45,448 nt of DNA from the NCBI GenBank assembly GCA_002261195.1, contig MVBO01000120.1, forward strand, positions 1 to 45,448. Reading direction: 5' to 3'. The translations under genes were made by a program, and so were the position numbers. This DNA comes from Bifiguratus adelaidae (Eukaryota; Mucoromycota; Endogonomycetes; Endogonales). The notes under the pieces were generated by a model that worked only from the letters and a program-made list of their open reading frames with translations, did not search any database and was not told the origin of the DNA. Shown here piece after piece: positions 1-9,996 of this stretch (the first letter of the stretch is position 1; each line of letters opens with the position of its first letter).

Positions 1-1007
1 GACCGGAAAAATGAGGATAACGTCCATCAGCACCACCTTCAGATTGCGTGCCCATGGGATTATAGCGTTCCGAGCTTGAGCCATTGTCGGCATAGTGTCC
101 CGGTGATCGACCTCGGACCACCAGAGGCGCCGATTGGCAACTTGCAATCTTAACTTGTTCTCCACTATCCGTCTGTACCCACAAGTCTACCATAATGACA
201 TAATACTGCTGCGCAGCACGCCGTTTACCATTGTTGGCTGTGGCCGTCTTGAACTGAACGCGTTCAAACGTGATCACATTTTGACTCGCCCCAACCGCTG
301 TCAAATTGAGATTGCCACCAGCTCTCAGAGGGCGTGGTTCCGGCGTAGATTGAGGACCCTTGTCACGTTTGGGGGTATGTTGTATCAAGTCGATCTTCTT
401 GTCAGAATTGCTCACTCTAGCCGAGATGCCAATCAAGAATTGTTGAACCTGAGCAACCCCATTATCGAGCTCTACCAGACACGGCGTGTCCATCATATTA
501 TCATAGGCGAGATTCATGCCGAGAATCGTAAAGGCTGCGCTCACTTGAAAATAATTGCGACGATAGCACGTCTATCGCGAGCATGAGCAACGCATATCCC
601 TCAAGCATTGCCACTTACCCAGTCATTATCCGCGAGAAAAAAGCCACGATCGACCTTTGAATTGATCTTGACCTCGTAGGTGGCAGAACGGTCCAGACTA
701 TAGAGGTTAAAGTGTTGCTTGGTCGCCGAAAAGAATGGACCAGCCTCTACGGTAAAGAAGGCATCCGAACGACGCTTCCTTATAGGAGGATACGGTGGAT
801 AATAGTCTTCCGAAGGTCCATTGTACGGTGCCGATTCATACTTTGGACTCGCAGGCGCGGGACGTGGAGACCCAGGCTGTGATGAATACCCGTACCTGAT
901 GGAGAGATGAGTATATATTAATACAAACATTCACTTTACCCTTGCTCATAGTATGGTACATAACCCTCATACTCTTGAGGTGGATGCCACTTTTCAGCAA
1001 CACTCAT
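1..1007 (-). CDS. NDT80/PhoG-fold transcription factor, 3' end cut by window edge
   Basis: Sequence-specific DNA-binding regulator of the Ndt80/Vib-1/PhoG class. Such proteins control sporulation, nutrient or cell-death genes in fungi. Exons on the minus strand are 1007-940, 895-619 and 571-1 (continuing beyond the window). They join in frame, with introns of 44 and 47 nt and GTAAAG/GTAAGT donors. A Pro/Tyr/Ser-rich N-terminus of about 60 residues ends in the basic patch RKRRSD. The DNA-binding fold follows, with the family-typical block KVDRGFFLADNDW (about 103-115) running across the second intron into TCYRRNYFQVS. The visible part continues through FERVQFKTATANNGKR and YYVIMVDLWV, the usual core strands. 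The N-terminal extension is short for the family. The fold assignment is firm; the particular biological role is not readable from sequence. Confidence 0.87.
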
Positions 1008-2047
1008 ACGCGACGACAAGAGTAAAAGCTCCAAGGGGGGAAAAGTTCAAGGTTTCACACACACAAATGGGTCCCATCAGGGTAGTACAAGTGGCTTATG
1101 AAACATAAAAAACATTGGGATCGATCTTTGGATGCCTACAATGGGTGCTGGGTTATGCATGGATGCTGTGGTGTATGGAGGATGGGTTTATGCTGACGTC
1201 GTAAGGAATCAAGGTTTATATAGTGTGACGTGGCATCTATGGATAGCGCAAAAGAGCGAAAAGGGGCGTTTATCGATCGATATCGTGTTGCATAGCCAAG
1301 TCACAATCACAGCATCGACGTTTTATGCCAGGTAGAGTGAATGAGTCCACAGGGGAATGCCATATCAGTCCTAGAAAAGCCGGGTACACAATGACCCTCG
1401 CCCGAGAAGTTTTTTACGATACATTAGGTTGGAACATTTTGTTTAAAACGCATAAAAACACAACCATTGTGTGGATCCAATTCCACCTTGTTTCAAACTA
1501 ATTTGGGGATAATCGCCGGGTCGATCGCGTCCCTCGGAGACGACGGCAATTCGCTCATCTTGCAGTGAAAAAGCAGCGGTTAGGACTAACGGGGTATGCC
1601 GAGCATCGTTTGCTCACATCCATAGCCATCGAGGGTAGACGTGCAGGACATCAAATGTACCGCTTAATGCTCCTTGGCCATGCTTTCTGCTACCCATCAA
1701 CACGTAATGCTTCCAATCACTCGCTATCCTCTTTTTATTTGGAAACGTCGTTTAATGAGACATTGACAGAGTAGTCGCCATTGTTCTGTACTTGCACCGA
1801 ACGTTCTCGCGGTCTTCCCGAACCGACGTTTCACCGACTTGTCCTACAGGGCCGAGTACGGAAAAAAGATGTTTGGTCGCACAGAGGTTGAGCAGCCGGA
1901 CAGGATCAGCGTACATATGCGGCACATTCGGCAATATTGCCATTTGTTTGCCGTGTTTTGCACCGATGTCCCGCCTTCAGGGGCCATCCATAGAAATTTT
2001 AGCTTTGTCATTCCATGTTGAATAGTAAAATTTGATCAGTTTATTGG
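1008..2047. other. Intergenic region, no supported gene
   Basis: About 1 kb upstream of the NDT80-like gene and downstream of the hydrolase gene. Short open frames on both strands (for example 1132-1335 and 1752-1943) resemble no family, lack splice partners and overlap each other. Part of this stretch must hold the NDT80-like promoter. Confidence 0.6.
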
Positions 2048-2752
2048 TCATTTGGAGTGGGAGAGAAGCCATTGAAATAAGGAGGCGGTATAGGCAGCAT
2101 CCCAACTATTGTGTTCAAGTTCCGGAAAGATGGTCAGTTGAGCCTGGGTAGATCCTGCATCACGGAGCGCTTGAATCATTTCGTTCGAACGTTCTACAGG
2201 TACCACGGGATCGCGTGCACCGTGAAAGGCCCAGACGGGAAGATGCTTGATACGATGGACGAGAGACGGATCGCCGCCTCCACAAATGGGAGCAATGGCG
2301 GCGAAGCGAGTAGGATAGGTGATGGCCATGTCCCAGGTGCCGTAACCGCCCATGGACAGTCCCGTGAGGTAAATGCGGCGATCGTCAATGGTGTAGCGAT
2401 CTTGGATTTGAACGAGCAATTGATTCAAGACGTCGGATTCCCATTGATTGAGAAAGGTCGATTCCGGCAATTGAGGAGCTACCATGACAAAAGGGAAATC
2501 GCTACCTTTATCAATCAATGCAGGGAGGCCATTGAATCGGATACGATCAATATCATGACCACGTTCACCGTAGCCATGAAGAAACAAGACGAGTGGCCAT
2601 GGTCGACTGGCATCATAGTCGGGTGGTAGGTAGACGAGATGGTCAAGCTGTCGTATAACGGCCATCTGAGCATGCCCGCGTCGATAAACATCACGCACGC
2701 CTTCCGCTAGTCCAGAATGATCACGAGGATGCTGAAGTAAGGTACGCCGCAT
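2048..2752 (-). CDS. Alpha/beta hydrolase, predicted esterase/peptidase
   Basis: Single-exon gene for a 234-residue serine hydrolase of the dienelactone hydrolase / prolyl-oligopeptidase-like group (predicted peptidases and carboxylesterases). The nucleophile elbow GLSMGGYG places the catalytic Ser at about residue 133. The acid is probably Asp181 in GARDPVVP and the base His214 in LEHNSWD. An oxyanion-type LFLHGYGERG block lies near residue 60 and a YLPPDYD block near residue 41. I start at the ATG at 2752; the frame is open 13 codons further upstream but without an ATG. No signal peptide or membrane segment is seen, so a cytosolic protein is likely. The substrate cannot be deduced. The gene points away from the GT31 gene, with 486 nt between start codons. 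Confidence 0.85.
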   Translation of the reverse strand: MRRTLLQHPRDHSGLAEGVRDVYRRGHAQMAVIRQLDHLVYLPPDYDASRPWPLVLFLHGYGERGHDIDRIRFNGLPALIDKGSDFPFVMVAPQLPESTFLNQWESDVLNQLLVQIQDRYTIDDRRIYLTGLSMGGYGTWDMAITYPTRFAAIAPICGGGDPSLVHRIKHLPVWAFHGARDPVVPVERSNEMIQALRDAGSTQAQLTIFPELEHNSWDAAYTASLFQWLLSHSK

Positions 2753-3238
2753 CGTCGGATCGGTGCCTGGTCTCCACCCATGAGGCACCACTCCTCAATC
2801 CCCTATTCCCACCACGGGGATAAGACGCGGAAACTTTGAATCACGTGACGAGTGGCTCCAGATGCCAAGCGATTGGCCCCACCCTCGGTAAGAAATTCCC
2901 GAATTGGTGTCTCCATCCAAACCACCACAACACGTCTTCCCCTATGCTTGCCGTCCCATTACTGCAGGTCTAATGGTACATATAGATATTCATCCTCACC
3001 CTGATATACTCTTTCTCTTACTCCTCCCCTCTCCCTTCCCTCCCAAACCCCAAGCATAACTCTATCTCATGGGATAGAATTCCAAGTAGTTCCTCGTAAG
3101 GTTTTATTACCCTTTCCAATTATAGACGGTGACGCAACATGCAAATCATGTCTTAGTGTTCCTCTCTTTTTCCACACTCAAGAACACTCATTCTATCTTC
3201 TTCTTCTTGGACTCGTTCTCTACTATTACGCGCTATCC
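2753..3238. promoter_or_regulatory. Divergent promoter region with CT-rich tract
   Basis: Intergenic stretch between the hydrolase (minus) and GT31 (plus) genes. It holds a pyrimidine-rich tract at about 3008-3050, a common feature just upstream of fungal transcription starts, and TA-rich TATAGATATTCATC-like sequence near 2980. ATG codons at 3139 and 3148 open a five-codon frame in the probable GT31 leader. Confidence 0.4.
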
Positions 3239-4322
3239 ATGCAGATATTCCATCTGGATACTAGCCTATTGCCAGAAAAGGCTTTTTATATACCACTTCA
3301 TCGTACACAGCCCTTACGCTCACGGATTGCATCGATTCCTACCGTCTATCGTCTCCTCGTCCTGGTCATCCTCGTGGCCGCTCTCTCATTCTACGGACGA
3401 TGGGTCTATGTGATGAACGCTCCTAATATGGGGGTCCCTGTCAAATGGGAGTATCACTGCAAGACGCACGCTCCGTTCAACAAGACCTTGTACGATCATA
3501 CACCTCGTGCGCGGATCCTGGTGGGGTTGTTGACCAAGGACTCGACTTTTCTCAGACGACAGCTGATACGTAGCACTTATCTGCAGTATCAACCTCCGAC
3601 GATTATCTTTCGGTTTATACTGGGAAGACCTCAGAAAGAGTATCTGCCTCTCGTGGCTGAAGAAATGAGGTTATATGGTGATGTGATTGTATTGGACATG
3701 GAAGAGAACATGAACGAAGGCAAGACGTTGGAATACTTCAAGTGGGTCAATCGAAGCTACAACCAGACCAACGGAGAGTACGCACGGCTCGATTATGTGG
3801 TCAAGGCTGACGACGATTCCATGATCAATTTGTGGAACTTGGAGCGTGCGTTGCGTGTGTTACCCCGTAAAGGGGCTTATTGGGGCTGCAAGTATTCCAT
3901 ATTAAATAGTGGTATGCATCTCTTGCTAACGCGTTGGTGTAGATTACGTAGGTAAATCGTTCATGGGGGGCGAATGCTACGGTCTCTCTTCTGATCTGGT
4001 CCATTGGATCGCCACGGACCCACTGCCGAGTGCCTATCCCTCTGGCCATGAAGATTCTCAGGTGCATCGATGGCTACGATGGGGTCATCAGAACGCTACC
4101 TATATCGCGGAGAATTGTTACATCTTTGATGGACCTCAAGCCAATAGTGTGTACAGCCGTCCCTATGGCAAGACCCCATCGAGCATACCTGGGCAAGAAA
4201 GGGAGACCATCGTGGTACACGGCCTAAAGACAGAAGAAGACTTTTTGGAAGCTGGACGGTGGATCTTGCCGAGTGCAGCGGACGCCAACAGAAATGCTTC
4301 CCTCGTGAACCAATCCATGTAA
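3239..4322 (+). CDS. Glycosyltransferase family 31 (beta-1,3-galactosyltransferase-like), type II membrane protein
   Basis: Golgi-type glycosyltransferase predicted to add a sugar in beta-1,3 linkage to glycoproteins or glycolipids. Exons 3239-3911 and 3943-4322 give 350 residues. A short basic cytosolic N-terminus is followed by one membrane anchor (VYRLLVLVILVAALSFYG, about residues 36-53), typical type II topology. The lumenal domain has RRQLIRSTYL, the metal-binding DDD motif in YVVKADDDSMINL (near residue 190) and FMGGECYGLS after the intron, all hallmarks of GT31. The intron is only 31 nt (3912-3942, with GCTAAC as branch point); an alternative acceptor at 3951 would make it 40 nt and drop three residues. 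Donor and acceptor sugars are unknown. Confidence 0.85.
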
Positions 4323-4363
4323 TATATATACCCTATTCCATACTGTACATATAGACATTAGAC

Positions 4364-6146
4364 TTAGCATGTATTACTTTCTGCGGGAGCTCTGATTGCC
4401 CTCACGACCGATAATCCTGTACTCAGGACCATCACCACTACTCCAACCACGATACAGGCCATACATGCCATGCGCTTGAAGGGCTGTGGGGACGCGTTGA
4501 GTTTGAGCCAACAGGCGGGAGGTAAGATGAACGCCAGCACTGTGGCTGAACATCCACCCGTCAATTCGAGTACAAAGCCCAGATTGCAGGTGGCCAAAGC
4601 GATCAGCAAGGCTGAGAGAATCAAGCCGGTGGTGATGATGAAGTGGCGTTTGGTGGAGAAGGCTTGTTCGGCCCAAAAGTAGTTCTCAATCACCTCGCGA
4701 CAGACAAATGTTTCCAAGGGTAGCGTCGTGAACATGTTGAGGCCAAAGCAGAATCGGGAAATGTTGATGATGAGGTTGTTTTGGGGAAAGTTGTTGAGAA
4801 TGTTGGCTATTTGTGTGTTAGCGTCCGTATGACGGCTTTGTAAAGCCAACGTACCTCGAGTTTGATCGGTGAAGACAAGATATCCACTCAAAGCCATGAT
4901 TATACACGATAGAAGAGAGATGAGCATGCTCAGATGTGTGACGGTGGCAAAGCGATTGAGCGATGGCTTCTTGAGCGAGCCAAAGATGATGAAGGAGTTG
5001 TGATGACATACAAACGCTTCAAGTGTCAGTTCCAGTCCATCTTGCCGAGCACCTACCAAAACTAATCACACCAATAGCCTCAAAGACTCGAGAACCAATG
5101 AATAGATCACCTCCAATGCCACCGCCCTTGAGTTCCGCGGGCATACGCGGGCCCTCAATCACTACGCTAAGAATAATAATCACGATCGTGACGAGAGCAA
5201 AGGCACTAGCGGCAGCTAGCTTGGAGATGTCTCGGTAAAGCGAAAGCGGATATGAAACTGCGAGTGTGCAAAACAAAATGACAAATTGGCGGCTGGTAAA
5301 GAGACTGAGCACCGGTATATTGGTAATCGATGGAAAGAGAAAGACAATGACATGCGGTACGGTATCCCCTACGGAAGCGTAAATATTGTGCTCATACGTA
5401 TCCGACGCAAGACTTACCGAGAATCACCGAATAAGCACACATGGCTGTAACACGAATCAGTTATGCAACAGATCGAACGGATCGCATCACTCACCCCCGT
5501 AAGCAAAAATGAATTGAAAGATGGAAATGACAATCAACCCTGGCCGCCCAAAACAAAAGGTCACCAGATCCTGATAGGTTGCCCGACCAGACAACTTTCC
5601 ACTGTGCATCAACAGCTCCACCGTCCAATCTAACCTCGACCGTTGAATGAAGACTCTTATTTGATGTACGTTCATTGTCTTACCGACGAGCCATGTCAGG
5701 CTAACGAGAAGTAGAATGCCGGTCAGTAAGCCCTAGAGACACATGTCAGGCATCCACAACACATATTAAAGGCATACCTACCGCTTCTCGAAAAGCATAC
5801 GGTAACCCAATAATACCGGCGCCAATGATACTGTTGGCCATATTCAGCTATCCTTTTGTCAGCGCCATCTACCCGTCATCTCTTGCGGACTTACAAAGCT
5901 GGCAAAGATCGTTCCACCATCTTTCGGCAACTTGATATTGGCTTCGGGGTATAAGTCGACCTCGTTGGACAAGAGACCTTCTTCTTCCTCCGCAATCAGC
6001 ACATTGAGCGGAGTAGTCTCGCCATCCTCCAGACTCTCAAGCTCTGCATCGCTTGGGCTCTTGATGGACAGTTGCGAAGGGAGAGAGAGACTGGATGAAG
6101 ATTCGAGAGCATAGACTTCTTGGAAGATGGGCGATGACCTGCTCAT
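4364..6146 (-). CDS. Vacuolar-type amino-acid transporter (AVT / SLC38 group)
   Basis: Amino acid/auxin permease family transporter, closest in pattern to the fungal AVT and SLC38 proteins that move neutral amino acids across the vacuolar or plasma membrane. Eight exons (6146-5895, 5847-5782, 5732-5684, 5629-5495, 5444-5418, 5368-5057, 5016-4855, 4806-4364) give 481 residues. A hydrophilic N-terminus of about 80 residues, rich in Ser and Glu, precedes the first membrane helix, which carries the signature NMANSIIGAGIIGLPYAFREA. About eleven hydrophobic segments follow, including FVCHHNSFIIFGSL and SRFCFGLNMFTTLPLETFVC. The fifth exon is only 27 nt. It converges on the GT31 gene, with 41 nt between the stop codons. 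Substrate and organelle are inferred from the family only. Confidence 0.87.
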
Positions 6147-7157
6147 GGTGGCCGAGGCATAGACGTCTCGATTTGGAAATTGGTCCTTTTGCTCGTCTCG
6201 TTCAGAGCGCGCAACTTGGATGCTCTACGTGTTGAATCTTTTGACATATCTAAGCAGTCATTGCATGCATTATTGAGGGAGCGCATCGATGGGTGACCAT
6301 GAGAATTGCACTAGAACGTGCGCGCATGGTATGGATCGGTGGTCAACAAATTCGACGGCATCAGGATTGAATCAGGTGCACACCATTACCCAGACGATCC
6401 GAATAAAGAGAGAGAGAGACTTTACATCAATCTACAAATCAAAAGGACTTCTATAGACGCCGCTATGCCCTGTGGACGTATGTAATGCATGTCCAACTAT
6501 TCATCCATCCCGAATGCATCGGTAACCTGGTTGATCACTCGTGGATCATTCCCAATCTGGTCCTCATGACCGCATAGTGCCTACGTTTCCCTTTCCCCCC
6601 TTTAATTTGAGATCGGTCGTCCTACAAGTGGGTCAGCATCTCCACGCATTTTGAGACAAGCACACGGAGTTCCAACTCGCAAAGCACAAGTTGGGGCCCA
6701 TCATTCGGTCATCTACTGACGAGGTCACAATCAACCATACACCAACGTATTACGGGCATCATTGCGGATTTCATTGCCCGTTCTGTTTGTCCAACAGACC
6801 CTGGAAAATGTGAGAGAGAGCAGATTCGTGGCTGGCTTCTTCCGCGGAATAGATCACTTCAGTGATGGGCATGTTTGCACTGTCCGTTCTCCAATAGTGT
6901 GTCTGAATTTGGTTTAGCTCACTTGAGAATTTCATTTCATTTTTATCCAGACTGCAAATGTCTCGATCGGCGCATTGAAAAACCGGCGGTTACTCAGCGC
7001 TTCGTGGGACATTTAAGGCAACGGCGGGTTTCATGGTGCCGAGGTGATCTATGACAGGATCGGAGGAGTAGCAAGACAACAGGCGTGCGGCAAAGGGTAA
7101 GTAAAGGCTACAGGGACCATGATCCCTGATCCGGACTAGACTTATCCGTGCATGGCG

Positions 7158-7206
7158 AAAATGCGGGGGTGCGGAGTACGATCTCCACTGTGGAGAAATG
7201 TGGGGG
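7158..7206 (+). promoter_or_regulatory. Possible Mig1/CreA-type carbon-repression boxes
   Basis: Two SYGGRG matches with A-rich 5' flanks lie about 165-215 nt before the sugar-porter start. The sequence AAATGTGGGG recurs upstream of the paralog (9813-9822). Short motifs occur by chance, so this rests on the shared placement and on the gene function. Confidence 0.3.
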
Positions 7207-7318
7207 TTAGGTAATGAAGATCAAAAGCCGCGGTCTACACTTCGTCAGGTCCAAATCCATCAACGTGGAGACTATGAAAGGTTTTCGCGAGAAAAAGTGT
7301 CGACGATTCGGGTCGTAC

Positions 7319-7330
7319 CTATATATATAG
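7319..7330 (+). promoter_or_regulatory. TATA-like element of sugar porter 1
   Basis: CCTATATATATAG lies about 42-53 nt before the ATG at 7372. The short distance implies a very short 5' leader if it is used. Confidence 0.45.
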
Positions 7331-7371
7331 AGGTGGTTTAGAAGGCATCTTGTCTTGAGCTTGCTTGCGCC

Positions 7372-9108
7372 ATGGGATTAGCTAGTCTTTACTTTGCCGC
7401 GACCATTGCGGGCCTTTGCCAGGTCTACATTGGTTATGACTCGCGTAAGTGGGCTGATAAGAGGCTGCGAGAGACGGTCAAGGTCGCGGAACTGACCGAA
7501 TTGCCTTCAGAAACCTACTCTTCTATCATTATTTTTGACAGCTGGAACGCGTGGTGGACCGGATGTGGCTGGGATGCTGTCACTGACGGTATCCAGAAGG
7601 GCATGGCTATGCCCCCGGAGTGCAAAGTCAATAATGCTGTCCTTGGTCTCTTGAACACTGCTTATAACGTCCGTAAGTAGTCTGCCCTGACTGAAAAGTT
7701 GGGTCGGAAGCGGATTCTGATGGCTTTTTTTTGCAGCCACCATCCTTGTTGCCTTCTTCCTGTCCCCCATGATTCAAGATAAGTTCGGTCGTCGTCTTCC
7801 CATGTCCCTTGGTTCCGCCATCATTGTCGTGTCTGCTATCATCATGTCTCAAGCTCCCTCCGTCGGCGTCTTCTGGTTCGGTCGTATCCTCATGTAAGTT
7901 GTTAAATTGTAATCGCGTAGAATCGTTGCTGATCGTCGCTTAGGGGTGCTGGACAAGGTCTTGTCTACGCCGCTCCCACCTACATGAGTGAAATTGCCAC
8001 CTACAAGATCCGTGGTCGTGTGGTTGGTATCTGGCAAATCACTTGGGCTTGTGGTGCCTTGGTTGCCTCTCTCGTTGCTCTCGGCGCCCAGAACAACCCT
8101 TACCTTGATAACTGGCAATGGCGTGTTGTTGTGTTGATGCAAATCGTCATTCCTTCCTTTGTCGCCTTTTCCATCTGGTTCCTCCCTGAATCTCCCCGTT
8201 GGTTGGTCAGTCACGACAAGGTTGAGCAAGCCAAGAAGGCGCTTACCCGTTTCCGTGCTGCTGGCGATGACATTGACAAGGAGCACCACGAGATTGTTGA
8301 AGCCGTCCGTTGGGAAAAGGAGAACACCTCCAAGATCGGTTTCCTCGATCTCTTCAAAGATCGCACTCTTGCCAAGCGTCTTGCCATTGCTTGCTGCCTC
8401 AATTTATTCAACCAAATTTGCGGTAATAACGCCATGAACAACTTTGGCACCCTCGTCTACACCGCTGCTTTCAACTCGCCTTCCATTGCTCTCATCATGG
8501 CCTGTATCCAAGATATCGTTCAAATCATTGGCGCAATGATTGCCATTCTCTGGATTGACAAGCTTGGCCGTCGCTTTGCCTTGTTCTGGGGTGCCATCTG
8601 GATGGGTTCCATGTTGCTTGTCGCCGCTTCCATACCTGTCGGTATTGGTGAGCAAAACATTGGTCACAACCTTCCTGCTGCCATCTTCACCACAATTGCC
8701 ATTTTCTTGTTCTACCTCGGTTTCGGTCCCTCTTGGGGTGCCTCTGTCTGGATTTGGACAGTTGAGGTCTTTCCTCTCAACATCCGTGCTCAAATGGTTG
8801 GTATTGCTTCTCAATTCCAAAATATTGGCTCCCTTGTCTTTGGTACCGCTTTCCCCTCCATGTACGGAAACCTCAGCTACAAGGCCCTCTATATCTTTGT
8901 TGCCATCAACGTCATCATGGCCATTGGTACCTGGTTCTTCGTTAAGGAGACCAAAGGAGTACCGCTTGAACAGATGGATGAAATCTTTGGAGGTGTCAAC
9001 CGTGTCAAGGATCAAGAAGCGAAGGATGCTGCTCTCGGCCAGAAGGGCTATGCCGCTGACGAAGCTGCCATCGCTGCTCCTATCACTGACGAGAAGCAAG
9101 CTGTTTAA
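7372..9108 (+). CDS. Sugar porter (MFS hexose transporter family), paralog 1
   Basis: Twelve-helix major facilitator protein of the sugar porter family, expected to take up hexose or a related sugar at the plasma membrane. Exons 7372-7444, 7511-7672, 7737-7893 and 7944-9108 give 518 residues. Family marks are the first-helix GYDS, KFGRR in loop 2-3, YKIRGRVVG after helix 4, PESPRWL before the central loop, QICGNNAMNNFG in helix 7, DKLGRR in loop 8-9 and VKETKGVPLEQMDEIFGG at the C-terminal side. The N-terminus is very short, with helix 1 starting almost at once. The four-exon structure, with the same intron positions, is shared with the paralog at 9997-11670. The substrate cannot be told from sequence. 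Confidence 0.92.
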
Positions 9109-9806
9109 CCGCTGCATTGACAAGTTGATCTGTTGAACAGTAAACTTATCCACCATGTAATCTAGTGTTTCAAAAAACATGCAATACTAAAATGAAGTTA
9201 CTTGTATCACATGTTCGTTCGCGACGTTACCTCAGGTGCGCTCCATCGCGCATTTGCCATACTTGTTACATTTTCCTTTAAAGAGACGTTTGCTAACCCG
9301 GAGGGGACTAGTGCTCGGAGAAAAGTGCGAACTGGGACTGATGTGGTGATGCACCATGTCAATCATTGCGGCAAAAGTCAATCGCATTGATGGACTGATC
9401 AGATCGGAGCATCTCACACTAGCAGGCTTGGTATTTAGCGGATATATTCACCACAATCTCGTTACATCCTGTGCACGGACCGACCTCCGTTGATACGTCA
9501 AGCTCAGCATTGTCGCCCTACGGCACTCGATCCGCATTCCATATGCCTACACCTGTGTAGCCATCCGTGCCTCCCCTGCCTATCATAATCTCCGGAAATA
9601 TGCCCCGTTAGTGTTAGCCGGCAACTATTTCTCCATTTGGGGATGCGAGGATTAGGCACTGGACGTCATTTGGATGTGAAATGCCGTTGACCAACATCAA
9701 CAAATCGTGTACATGAATGTGTAATGGGAGCATGAGCATTTCACTTGGATTGGGATGCATTGGCTAGATGATCGGTGGCGAAAAGGATCATGAGCGATTT
9801 GTGTTT

Positions 9807-9822
9807 GTGGGGAAATGTGGGG
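9807..9822 (+). promoter_or_regulatory. Duplicated GTGGGG boxes upstream of sugar porter 2
   Basis: GTGGGG occurs at 9807-9812 and 9817-9822, exactly 10 nt apart, about one helical turn, each followed by AAA. This fits a pair of Mig1/CreA-like C2H2 sites, but binding is inferred, not shown. Confidence 0.33.
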
Positions 9823-9953
9823 AAAACGACAATTTGCGGTCCTGCCCGCTAGATGATCATCAGCAACCGCGGGTCATTCCTTGACTGCTTGCCTTTGATG
9901 GTTTAGACAATGCCGTTATAGTGAAAGGCTGTACCCCGCATAAACTTTACAGC

Positions 9954-9960
9954 TATAAAA
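9954..9960 (+). promoter_or_regulatory. TATA box of sugar porter 2
   Basis: TATAAAA lies 37 nt before the ATG at 9997, at nearly the same distance as in paralog 1. Confidence 0.5.
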
Positions 9961-9996
9961 GAATAGACCTGCCATGCCCCGAGTTGTGGATTCGCC

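Larger units (their letters stand above)
6147..7371. other. Long intergenic region upstream of sugar porter 1
   Basis: No supported gene in 1.2 kb. It contains a short (GA)n run near 6410-6420, two GC-rich SYGGRG-type boxes (GCGGGG near 7163 and GTGGGG near 7200, the latter in AAATGTGGGGG) and a TATA-like element at 7319-7330. It probably holds the promoter of the divergent AVT and sugar-porter genes. Confidence 0.5.
9109..9996. other. Intergenic region between the two sugar porters
   Basis: No supported gene in 888 nt. Near the downstream gene it contains a direct repeat, TGTGGGGAAA twice (about 9805-9825), and a TATAAAA element. Confidence 0.5.

Noticed and set aside
1752-2025. Small overlapping frames on both strands near 1.8-2.0 kb
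   Set aside because: Their products match no family, overlap each other and lack splice partners or promoter features.
6405-6421. GA-rich run as a microsatellite of note
   Set aside because: It is only about a dozen bases long, as expected by chance in intergenic DNA.
8404-9180. Open minus-strand frame of 258 codons opposite sugar porter 1
   Set aside because: The frame is antisense to a well-supported transporter exon. It arises from codon bias in the sense strand, and similar antisense frames lie opposite paralog 2. No domain is recognisable.
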